Part shown: positions 31,004-35,701 of the stretch, one piece after another
Layout: each line of letters begins with the position of its first letter
Position numbering within the stretch: the first letter of the stretch is position 1
IMG/VR virus record: IMGVR_UViG_3300035183_001123
Span: 1-35,701 of that record
Strand: one strand, 5' to 3'
Length of the DNA stretch: 35,701 nucleotides
Source: a virus
The notes under the pieces: model-generated
Databases searched by the model: none
Told to the model about the DNA's origin: nothing
Seen by the model: the letters and a program-made list of their open reading frames with translations, nothing else
Translations under genes and position numbers: made by a program

Positions 31004-31218
31004 CCACGTGCGGCCATTGCGGCGGGCGGGGCTGGGTGCTCCGTGCGAGCTATGACATGGAAGGACGGGCCAGGCCCGAGGGCGAGCGGCGGGTGGCGTG
31101 CGAGTACTGCGCCGGGGCCGGGGCGTGCAGCCAAGGGCATATGCTGTTGCCGGCCAGCGAGACGGCCCCGGCGGACCCGGACGACGTGGCGCGGGCCGGC
31201 TTGCCGGCGTGGGCATAG
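31000..31218 (+). CDS. Small zinc-ribbon protein, DnaJ-like Cys pairs
   Basis: 72 residues. MTTCGHCGGRGWVLRASYD and CEYCAGAGACSQGH show two CxxCxGxG motifs, the pattern of DnaJ-type zinc ribbons. Only two pairs, so a single zinc site at most. Coupled to the previous gene by ATGA. A stand-alone module like this may bind nucleic acid or a partner protein. Confidence 0.7.
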   Translation: MTTCGHCGGRGWVLRASYDMEGRARPEGERRVACEYCAGAGACSQGHMLLPASETAPADPDDVARAGLPAWA

Positions 31219-31222
31219 GGTA

Positions 31223-31253
31223 GCCGCGCGCCCTGATTGAGCGCGGCAGGAGG
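31223..31253 (+). promoter_or_regulatory. Leader stem-loop element, copy 4
   Basis: Stem GCCGCGC/GCGCGGC, loop GCCCTGATTGA, directly followed by AGGAGG. The next ATG is at 31263. Same architecture as copies 1 and 2. Confidence 0.7.
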
Positions 31254-31262
31254 CTAACGACC

Positions 31263-31388
31263 ATGAATCTCCGAATCACCCACGTTCAGATTGTCAGGCG
31301 GCGGCACGCGCCGCGCTCGCCGGTCAAGCGGCGGCAGGTCCGCCGAGCCCGCCACGCCAGGCCCTCGCCCGTGAGGACGGCCCGATGA
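31263..31388 (+). CDS. 41-residue Arg-rich peptide
   Basis: MNLRITHVQIVRRRHAPRSP, then more Arg/Lys-rich sequence to a stop that overlaps the next start (ATGA, 31385-31388). Strongly basic, likely nucleic-acid binding or a leader peptide. Support for translation comes from AGGAGG, the leader element and the coupling, not from similarity. Confidence 0.55.
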   Translation: MNLRITHVQIVRRRHAPRSPVKRRQVRRARHARPSPVRTAR

Positions 31389-31627
31389 TTGCCGCCACCA
31401 TCATCCCCGAGCCGCACGCGGTCGCCCCGGACGGCCGCGTGCTTGCCACGAGGGCGTGGACCGTCGGCGGGGACGGCATGCTGATCTCGCCCCACTGGCT
31501 GACCCCGTGGCCAACACACACGATGTCGGCTGAGATGTCCGAATCGGACGCCGTCCTGGGCGAGGCCGGCCTTCATGCGGTCACGTACGCGCCGCGGGCC
31601 GGCCCTGCCAAGCCAAGCGGTCGGTGA
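31385..31627 (+). CDS. Small protein of unknown function
   Basis: 80 residues. MIAATIIPEPHAVAPDGRVL and MLISPHWLTPWPTHTMS. No motif recognised. Coupled by ATGA to the basic peptide upstream, and the repeat protein starts 1 nt after its stop. Confidence 0.55.
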   Translation: MIAATIIPEPHAVAPDGRVLATRAWTVGGDGMLISPHWLTPWPTHTMSAEMSESDAVLGEAGLHAVTYAPRAGPAKPSGR

Positions 31628-31628
31628 C

Positions 31629-32291
31629 GTGCTGTGCGACGGCCGCGTGGCATTCTCGTCGAGGGGGCTGCGCGCCGAGCGTATGGAGATCGTCACGCTG
31701 CGCGTGCTGTGCCCCAATCTGGCGGCCCGCCTGCGCGCCAGGTACCCGGGCGTCCGGGTGTCCGTGGTCCGACACCGGAAGGCCGGGTGCCGCCACATAC
31801 TCACCAGAGCAGGAACGCTGGTCATTGCGCGTTTTCGGGACAACCTGCTACACGGCCGGCGCGAGATACGGTCGGCGGACGGTGGCACGGCCGTCGAACA
31901 TTTCCGTGCCGGCCTGCTACAGGGCCGGCGCGAGGAACGCCTGGCGGACGGAACGCTGGTCGTTGAACATTTCCGCGGCAACCAACTACATGGCCGGCGA
32001 GAGTGGCGCCGGCCAGACGGCCACACGGTCGTTGAACATTTCCGGAACGACCGGCAACATGGCCGGAAAGAGGAACGCCGGCCGGACGGAACGCTAATCG
32101 TCGATCGCTACCGTGACGGCCAGCTACACGGCCGGTGCGAGTGGCGCTGGGCGGACGGCTCGATCTCCATCGCGCACTACCGTGATGGTCGTCTACACGG
32201 CCGGTGCGAGGAACGCCGGCCGGACGGCAGCGTGTTCATCGAGCGGTGGCGCGACGGTCTGCGATGTGACCAGACCAGCCCAACCTGTTGA
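31629..32291 (+). CDS. MORN_2-like repeat protein
   Basis: 220 residues from GTG 31629, one nt after the previous stop; an ATG at 31683 is the alternative. The repeats begin near residue 58 and run to the end as about seven 22-residue units of the form TLVVEHFR(G/D)xxLHGRxExRxxDG. This matches MORN_2 repeats (G-x-x-x-G or HG with alternating acid/aromatic residues) seen in YwqK-like antitoxin-type proteins. Each unit makes a beta hairpin, so the protein is a flat repeat sheet for binding partners. Units are also alike at the DNA level, suggesting recent expansion. Confidence 0.7.
   Translation: MLCDGRVAFSSRGLRAERMEIVTLRVLCPNLAARLRARYPGVRVSVVRHRKAGCRHILTRAGTLVIARFRDNLLHGRREIRSADGGTAVEHFRAGLLQGRREERLADGTLVVEHFRGNQLHGRREWRRPDGHTVVEHFRNDRQHGRKEERRPDGTLIVDRYRDGQLHGRCEWRWADGSISIAHYRDGRLHGRCEERRPDGSVFIERWRDGLRCDQTSPTC
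31850..32250 (+). repeat. 66-bp coding tandem repeats of the MORN_2-like gene
   Basis: Six to seven 66-bp units with recurring blocks GAACATTTCCG, CATGGCCGG and GAGGAACGCC. DNA identity is visible between neighbours, so copy number may vary between isolates. Confidence 0.65.
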
Positions 32292-32338
32292 TGGGCCGCC
32301 CGGCGGGGCTGAGGGGACCGGGCCATTCGCCGGGACGG

Positions 32339-32698
32339 TCACGCATCATCCACCACATCCGGAGCCAACAGGCTGTGTATCGCCCTGGCGGCCCGGTACA
32401 AATACCGCGATTCCCGAGGCCTGGGATTGGGGTTCTCGACCCAGTGCTCGGCGTTGGCCGGCTCGGCGCGGAACGCGGCCAGGCGGCGGGTCAGCGTCGC
32501 CCGGCCCAGGCCCGTGCGCCTGGCCAACACCTGCGCGGCCACCCACTCGTCCTCATCGGGCACCGCCGGCCCGGTGGCCGGCTCCTCGACCAGAATCTGA
32601 CTGACGACCACGTCCGCAACAATCTGCAACCGGGCAACGGCAGCGCTGGCGTTCTCCAGTATTCGCAGCGCGGCCGCAAGTCTGTCCTGGCGGTCCAC
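32339..32698 (-). CDS. Minus-strand HTH protein
   Basis: 119 residues from a GTG with a G-run ribosome site upstream; the longer frame adds an Arg/Trp-rich stretch judged unlikely. Helix SAAVARLQIVADVVVSQILV, then EDEWVAAQVLARRTGLGRAT and LTRRLAAFR, a helix-turn-helix, then HWVENPNPRPRESRYLYRAA, a wing-like end. Probable DNA-binding regulator. Convergent with the repeat-protein gene. Confidence 0.6.
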   Translation of the reverse strand: MDRQDRLAAALRILENASAAVARLQIVADVVVSQILVEEPATGPAVPDEDEWVAAQVLARRTGLGRATLTRRLAAFRAEPANAEHWVENPNPRPRESRYLYRAARAIHSLLAPDVVDDA

Positions 32699-33175
32699 GA
32701 CGCCCCCCCCTGGCCACCACGCGTGAGCGGCAAGCCGACGGCGCAGGCGGGACGCCCAACACGAGCGCGACGCCAATCGGCCGTCCCAACTGTAATACCC
32801 TTCGCACCCCCCTGCAAGCCGCCGCCCAGCTGCACACCACGGCGGCCCAAGCCACGCGGCAATTTACCTAAACGCGCGTTCACTACGCAAGGCCGGTCAC
32901 AAAAAAAATAAGCGGACAGGCTGAAACGGCCGGAGGCCACGGTCGTGAGCGCCTTGCGGCAATTCTCGTGGCTCATTTCGTGGCTCATTCGTGGCTCACG
33001 TGAGCCACGAACGCACTTTTTGCGATTTTTCAAAAATCTTAAACCCTTGGCCCGGTGGCACTTGCGAAAATCGCCCCCGTGGCTCACGTGAGCCTCGACA
33101 ACACGGAATTCCGGCGTCCGGGTAGCCTCGGTCCATGCGCCGGCCGCTGGGGCCGGCGGCGTGGAGGGCGTGGCA
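32699..33175. other. Gene-free region with iterons
   Basis: No convincing CDS. The long minus frame across it (32491-33765) is Arg/Pro/Gly-rich and spans the csrA gene antisense, so it is treated as a shadow. 32780-32960 shows nothing clear apart from an 8-A run (32901-32908). The palindromes at 32968-33096 are listed separately. A GC hairpin (33138-33160) precedes csrA. Confidence 0.5.
32968..33096. repeat. GTGGCTCA iterons, two palindromes and an AT-rich hairpin
   Basis: GTGGCTCA at 32968, 32980 and 32991; the third extends to the perfect 18-bp palindrome GTGGCTCACGTGAGCCAC (32991-33008). A second, near-perfect copy GTGGCTCACGTGAGCC lies at 33079-33094. Between them is AT-rich DNA with the perfect hairpin GATTTTT-C-AAAAATC (33024-33038). 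Half-site spacing is 11-12 bp. The layout resembles a replication origin, a partition site or a strong operator. Confidence 0.7.
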
Positions 33176-33403
33176 ATGCTCGTACTGTCGCGGCGCATCG
33201 GTGAGCGGATCGAGCTGCACACCGGTGACGGCCTGATTACCCTCGCCGTCGTGCGCGTGAGGGGCGCCGGCGAGCGGGCGTCGGTCGGCCTGGGGATTGA
33301 GGCGCCGGACGCGGTGGCGATTCGGCGGTCGGAAGTGCCGCTGCGGCTTGTTTCGCCGGCGTCGTCGGCGGCCGACCCGGACGACGGCCCGAGGGCGGCC
33401 TGA
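33176..33403 (+). CDS. csrA: Carbon storage regulator homologue CsrA
   Basis: 75 residues from ATG 33176, which has GGAGGG upstream. MLVLSRRIGERIELHTGDGL is the CsrA opening, with L4 and R6 in place. The core IEAPDAVAIRRSEV has the second RNA-binding Arg region. CsrA dimers bind GGA-containing RNA, often in hairpin loops at ribosome sites, to block or stabilise translation. In a phage or prophage it could rewire host or own mRNAs; hairpins with AGGAGG lie upstream at 30551 and 31223. Next gene starts 2 nt after its stop. Confidence 0.87.
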   Translation: MLVLSRRIGERIELHTGDGLITLAVVRVRGAGERASVGLGIEAPDAVAIRRSEVPLRLVSPASSAADPDDGPRAA

Positions 33404-33405
33404 TC

Positions 33406-33663
33406 GTGGGCGACCTGTTTGGTTGGCTGGGGTGTCTGGCCGCAATCTCCATCCCCTGGACGATGGCGTCCGACCGTCGGCCGGTCCACCGGCCGACCGC
33501 GGCGGCGTGCGTCCTGACCCACCTCCTGTACGGGTCGGCGGCGGCGTGCCAGGGCCGCTGGTGGCTCCTGGCCAGCAGCGTCAACGGCCTGGTCGCCCTG
33601 GCCTATCTGGCCTGGAGGGACCGACGGCGGCGCGACCCGCCCGGAAGGGACGCCTCGGCTTAA
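33406..33663 (+). CDS. Small membrane protein
   Basis: 85 residues from GTG 33406. Two hydrophobic segments: FGWLGCLAAISIPWTMA near 5-21 and WWLLASSVNGLVALAYLAW near 51-69. The basic RRRRDPPGR tail predicts a cytoplasmic C-terminus. The stop overlaps the stop of the opposite gene as TTAA. Directly follows csrA, so perhaps co-expressed. Function unknown; a holin is possible but nothing else supports it. Confidence 0.6.
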   Translation: MGDLFGWLGCLAAISIPWTMASDRRPVHRPTAAACVLTHLLYGSAAACQGRWWLLASSVNGLVALAYLAWRDRRRRDPPGRDASA

Positions 33664-33839
33664 CGCGCCTCGGCCCACTCCGGCCTTTCCGGCTCGCCGA
33701 GTTCCGCCTCGATGGCGGAGACGAGCTGAAACAGGGCCTGGGCGAGCGCGGCGCAGTCGGGGCAACTGGCCAGGACCTGGAGGCGGTCCGTCTGGGCGCG
33801 AACGTTCTGGAGAACGTCTGGCAGCGATGGGCGAGGCAT
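33660..33839 (-). CDS. Small helical protein with CxxC
   Basis: 59 residues from ATG 33839 with AAGGAG 8 nt upstream. MPRPSLPDVLQNVRAQTDRL, then SCPDCAALAQALFQLVSAIE. Helical, one CxxC. It follows the RHH gene with a 4-nt gap, so the two form an operon. Longer frame rejected because the ribosome site fits only this ATG. Confidence 0.6.
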   Translation of the reverse strand: MPRPSLPDVLQNVRAQTDRLQVLASCPDCAALAQALFQLVSAIEAELGEPERPEWAEAR

Positions 33840-33843
33840 GACA

Positions 33844-34035
33844 TCACTCCTTGCGTGGCGGCGGCCAGAGCTGGTTACGCTCCAGATACTCCCTGACCGC
33901 CCGGACAACCTCCTGCGTGAGGTTGGTCACGTTGCGCGCGGCCAGGACCTCCAGCAGGCCGGCCAGCCGTTCGGGCACCCGCACCATCCGGCCGGGCTTG
34001 TGACGATCTTCGGCACTCGTCCGCTTTCTCCCCAT
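33844..34035 (-). CDS. RHH-type DNA-binding protein
   Basis: 63 residues from ATG 34035, chosen because TACAAT lies 7 nt before it. After a basic lead (GRKRTSAEDRHKPGRM) come RVPERLAGLLEVLAARNVTN and LTQEVVRAVREYLERNQLWP: the strand-helix-helix pattern of ribbon-helix-helix repressors or antitoxins. Typical of small autoregulators. The downstream partner with the CxxC could be a toxin or cofactor, but has no known toxin motif. Confidence 0.65.
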   Translation of the reverse strand: MGRKRTSAEDRHKPGRMVRVPERLAGLLEVLAARNVTNLTQEVVRAVREYLERNQLWPPPRKE

Positions 34036-34042
34036 GTTCCGG

Positions 34043-34048
34043 ATTGTA
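34043..34048 (-). promoter_or_regulatory. -10 of a leaderless-type promoter for the RHH gene
   Basis: Minus strand TACAAT, 7 nt before ATG 34035; TTGTGT 16 nt upstream is a possible -35. The segment from TTACAATCC to the ATGGGGA codons matches that before the plus-strand gene at 12715. Confidence 0.55.
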
Positions 34049-34163
34049 ATCATGGTCCATTCCAACACAATGCGGTTTATGAACTTGCGGATGCCACCAT
34101 ATCATTGTTCGCGTCTGCCGTAACCGAGTTGATATATTTGTGCAAAAAATTGGCGAATTTTTG

Positions 34164-34192
34164 TTGACACAATGATTCCACATGAATAGGCT
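34164..34192 (+). promoter_or_regulatory. Promoter of the HTH_17 gene at 34201
   Basis: TTGACA (34164-34169), a 17-nt spacer and TAGGCT (34187-34192), with the ATG 8 nt later. The upstream 30 bp match the promoter at 29643 at 25 positions. Confidence 0.7.
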
Positions 34193-34200
34193 GTCGCGCC

Positions 34201-34524
34201 ATGACGATTCCCGTTGCCGTCGCCCCCGTGGTGCCCGACGACCTCCTGCCGGTGGCGGAGGCGGCGGCCCTGGTCCGCAGCCCCAGGCCGGGGAGGGACG
34301 GTCGGCACCGGACCAGCTTGGGGACGCTGTACCGCTGGATCGCCGAGGGGCGGCTGCGCGGCTACCGGCGGCTGGGCCGATGGCTGATGGTCAGCCGGGG
34401 CGAGCTACTGTCGCTTGTGGCGGCCGTGCCCGTCCGGCCCCGGGCCCTGGCCCGGCCGACGCCTGGGCAAATCGCCCAGGGACGGCGGCGGTCGGCGGCG
34501 GTCCTCGACGCGGAGGGAGTATGA
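34201..34524 (+). CDS. HTH_17/excisionase-like protein
   Basis: 107 residues. LLPVAEAAALVRSPRPGRDG, then TLYRWIAEGRLRGYRRLGRW and LMVSRGELLSLV: a MerR-like helix-turn-helix with the RWIxEGxLxGxRxG wing and the xVSRxEL end typical of excisionase-family DNA binders. The Pro/Arg C-terminus is extra. The start is probably leaderless. The stop overlaps the next start as ATGA. A second excisionase-like gene besides 28506. Confidence 0.7.
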   Translation: MTIPVAVAPVVPDDLLPVAEAAALVRSPRPGRDGRHRTSLGTLYRWIAEGRLRGYRRLGRWLMVSRGELLSLVAAVPVRPRALARPTPGQIAQGRRRSAAVLDAEGV

Positions 34525-34715
34525 GGATGCCGAAAAACCACACATGGGCCGAAGGGCTCTTCGGACACGGTTGGCGGATGGCCCGGGTGCGTCTGGTCCG
34601 CAACCTGTTTGTGCTGCGCGGGGGGCGGCGGCTGTGGCTCATCCGCTCGGCCTACGCCCCCAGGCTCGGCGACCCGCCGCTGCGCCGACTGAACCGGTTC
34701 GCCTGGACCAACTGA
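34521..34715 (+). CDS. Small basic protein
   Basis: 64 residues, opening MRMPKNHTWAEGLFGHGWRM, then many Arg/Leu (LVRNLFVLRGGRRLWLIRSA). Basic and possibly membrane- or nucleic-acid-associated. Coupled to the HTH gene by ATGA with GGAGGGA upstream. Not recognised. Confidence 0.6.
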   Translation: MRMPKNHTWAEGLFGHGWRMARVRLVRNLFVLRGGRRLWLIRSAYAPRLGDPPLRRLNRFAWTN

Positions 34716-34741
34716 CCCCCGCCCGAGGAGGAAGGCGACCC

Positions 34742-35104
34742 ATGACCGCCAGCGACCTCGACCGCCTCACCCGTGCCGTGTACCGGCGCAACGGCGATGC
34801 GTTCAGCGACCTCATGGCAGCGTTTTTCATCCCCGCTAAGGCCGAGGCCTGGGCGGCCGAGCAGAACGCCAAGTTCCGCCTGGGCCTGTTCCAGGTGAGG
34901 CCGTTCTGCTGGTGGGAGCGAGAGCCGGAACTGTGCCGGCTCCGCGCGGCCGTCTGGCTCCCGGTGGAGCCGGAGGTCCGATACCTGACGGCGGCGTTTT
35001 TCAGCGTGAAACAGGCCCAGGACTGGGCCGTTCGCACGAGCGACGCGTTCCTGGCCGAGGAACTGCCGGCGGACTGGTGGGCGACGATCACGGGCCGGGG
35101 CTAG
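34742..35104 (+). CDS. Protein of unknown function
   Basis: 120 residues from ATG 34742 with GAGGAGG upstream; the longer frame is a shadow of the neighbouring gene. Helical N-terminus (TASDLDRLTRAVYRRNGDAF), then many W. Two related halves, AAFFIPAKAEAWAAEQNAKF and AAFFSVKQAQDWAVRTSDAF, look like an internal duplication. The stop overlaps the opposite gene's stop as CTAG. Function unknown. Confidence 0.6.
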   Translation: MTASDLDRLTRAVYRRNGDAFSDLMAAFFIPAKAEAWAAEQNAKFRLGLFQVRPFCWWEREPELCRLRAAVWLPVEPEVRYLTAAFFSVKQAQDWAVRTSDAFLAEELPADWWATITGRG

Positions 35105-35316
35105 CCCCGGTCGCCGCCGACGTCCCACGGAAGGGGCGGGTGCGGCTCGCCGGCGGCCTGGGCCTGCTCCGCCAGGAGCGAGTACAGGTACCAGAGGATC
35201 GGCTGGCGGCTCCTCGCCGCTAACCGTTTGGCGAGGTCGTACCAGGGGACGGGCATCTGGACGGGACGCCTGGGTGCCGCGTGGCTGTCGCCATCAGGGC
35301 GTTTACGTTTGGACAT
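35101..35316 (-). CDS. Small protein, paralogue of the 35356 gene
   Basis: 71 residues from ATG 35316 with a GAGGGG ribosome site upstream. Basic lead (MSKRKRPDGDS), then RRPVQMPVPWYDLAKRLAAR and QPILWYLYSLLAEQAQA, ending PHPPLPW. The core aligns with the next gene (RRPLMIPLPW..., QPMLWYVLDLVAEQAAQ, HPPMPW). Function unknown; small helical DNA- or protein-binding factor is a guess. Confidence 0.65.
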   Translation of the reverse strand: MSKRKRPDGDSHAAPRRPVQMPVPWYDLAKRLAARSRQPILWYLYSLLAEQAQAAGEPHPPLPWDVGGDRG

Positions 35317-35355
35317 GGATATGGGCACTTCCCCTCAGTCGCTTTGTCGCCAGTC

Positions 35356-35544
35356 CTACTCCCACGGCATGGGCGGGTGGGACATGCCCTTTTGTGCGGC
35401 CTGCTCGGCCACGAGGTCGAGGACGTACCACAGCATGGGCTGCTTACGCTCCCTCGCCAAAACCTTGATCAACTCAAGCCACGGCAACGGGATCATCAAG
35501 GGGCGGCGAGGGGTTGTACGACGATCACCCTTTTTCTTGGTCAT
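35356..35544 (-). CDS. Small protein, paralogue of the 35101 gene
   Basis: 62 residues from ATG 35544, chosen because TATGAT lies exactly 7 nt before it. MTKKKGDRRTTPRRPLMIPL then RERKQPMLWYVLDLVAEQAA, ending SHPPMPWE. Same length and layout as the gene at 35101, with which it forms a tandem pair (gap 39 nt), hence a duplication. Confidence 0.65.
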   Translation of the reverse strand: MTKKKGDRRTTPRRPLMIPLPWLELIKVLARERKQPMLWYVLDLVAEQAAQKGMSHPPMPWE

Positions 35545-35551
35545 GCCGACA

Positions 35552-35557
35552 ATCATA
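35552..35557 (-). promoter_or_regulatory. -10 of a leaderless-type promoter for the paralogue pair
   Basis: Minus strand TATGAT followed after 7 nt by ATG 35544. No Shine-Dalgarno. Confidence 0.5.
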
Positions 35558-35666
35558 ACCGCCCAACGCGCTCCAAGGCTATCATCTTCAACCATTATTC
35601 GGCAATTCGTGACCACATATTGCCAAAAACATAAAATAAGACCCGCAGAATGTCACGGTTTTTCTC

Positions 35667-35696
35667 TTGAAACTGCGGTATGCCATGCTGTATACT
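35667..35696 (+). promoter_or_regulatory. Promoter pointing out of the right edge
   Basis: TTGAAA (35667-35672), an 18-nt spacer and TATACT (35691-35696), in a locally AT-rich stretch. A plus-strand gene should start just beyond the window. Confidence 0.65.
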
Positions 35697-35701
35697 CCGG
35701 A

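Noticed and set aside
31850-32250. CRISPR array
   Set aside because: The repeats are coding, 66 bp long and without unique spacers; they are MORN_2-like protein repeats.
33406-33663. Holin
   Set aside because: Two membrane segments are not enough; no endolysin or spanin gene is next to it.
32491-33765. 424-residue minus-strand ORF over the iteron region and csrA
   Set aside because: Arg/Pro/Gly-rich, antisense to csrA, and its end overlaps the better-supported HTH gene in another frame.
1-35701. Closed circular genome
   Set aside because: Joining the right end to the left edge extends the partial gene by only about 35 codons of unconvincing sequence and no terminal overlap was seen.

Overview
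The window reads as part of a temperate tailed-phage genome, either a prophage or a phage contig, from a high-GC bacterium (about two thirds G+C by eye). The integrase type, the DUF3987-type primase remnants and the style of the virion proteins point, from memory of those families, to a planctomycete host. That assignment is inference. No rRNA, canonical tRNA, CRISPR array, insertion sequence or lysis gene was seen.

Left two thirds (1-23733), mostly minus strand: a Mu/lambda-like virion module read right to left. Order: two small ORFs joined across a 9-A tract, a portal with a metallopeptidase-like extension, small coupled genes, a Mu F-like head morphogenesis protein that also seems to need a shift on a 9-A tract, a large structural protein, a Cys-rich low-GC gene, a zinc-ribbon protein, a glycosyltransferase with a methyltransferase-like tail, a virion protein, small and large terminase, a DUF4177-like protein, a Mu I-like protease/scaffold, a coiled-coil protein, head decoration protein, gpE-type major capsid protein, head-tail connector, Mu G-like morphogenesis protein, small tail-completion candidates, a tail-tube candidate and the start of a possible tape-measure gene running off the left edge. 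Most genes overlap by ATGA or GTGA. Two plus-strand genes interrupt the module (8731-10404 virion protein; 12715-13260 zinc-finger protein), each with its own promoter.

Middle (23734-29361), plus strand: C-terminal remnant of a DUF3987-type replication protein carrying a 27-bp inverted repeat, a Phd/RelE toxin-antitoxin pair, a tyrosine integrase with a tRNA-3'-end-like att core inside its own coding sequence, a 609-aa unknown protein, an excisionase-like HTH gene, and an N-terminal primase zinc-finger remnant. The two primase pieces lie in inverted order around the integrase.

Right third (29362-35701): XRE-type regulator, a strong promoter, and a run of small plus-strand genes. Four of these are preceded by copies of one stem-loop element, one copy carrying a compensatory base-pair change. 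Then come a MORN_2-like repeat protein, a minus-strand HTH gene, an iteron/palindrome region that could be an origin or operator, a CsrA homologue, and small regulators (RHH, HTH_17, two paralogous minus-strand genes). A promoter points out of the right edge.

Two themes cross the window. Many first genes have a -10 hexamer only 6-8 nt before the ATG, which suggests leaderless mRNAs. Genes inside operons instead have normal Shine-Dalgarno sites and stop/start overlaps.
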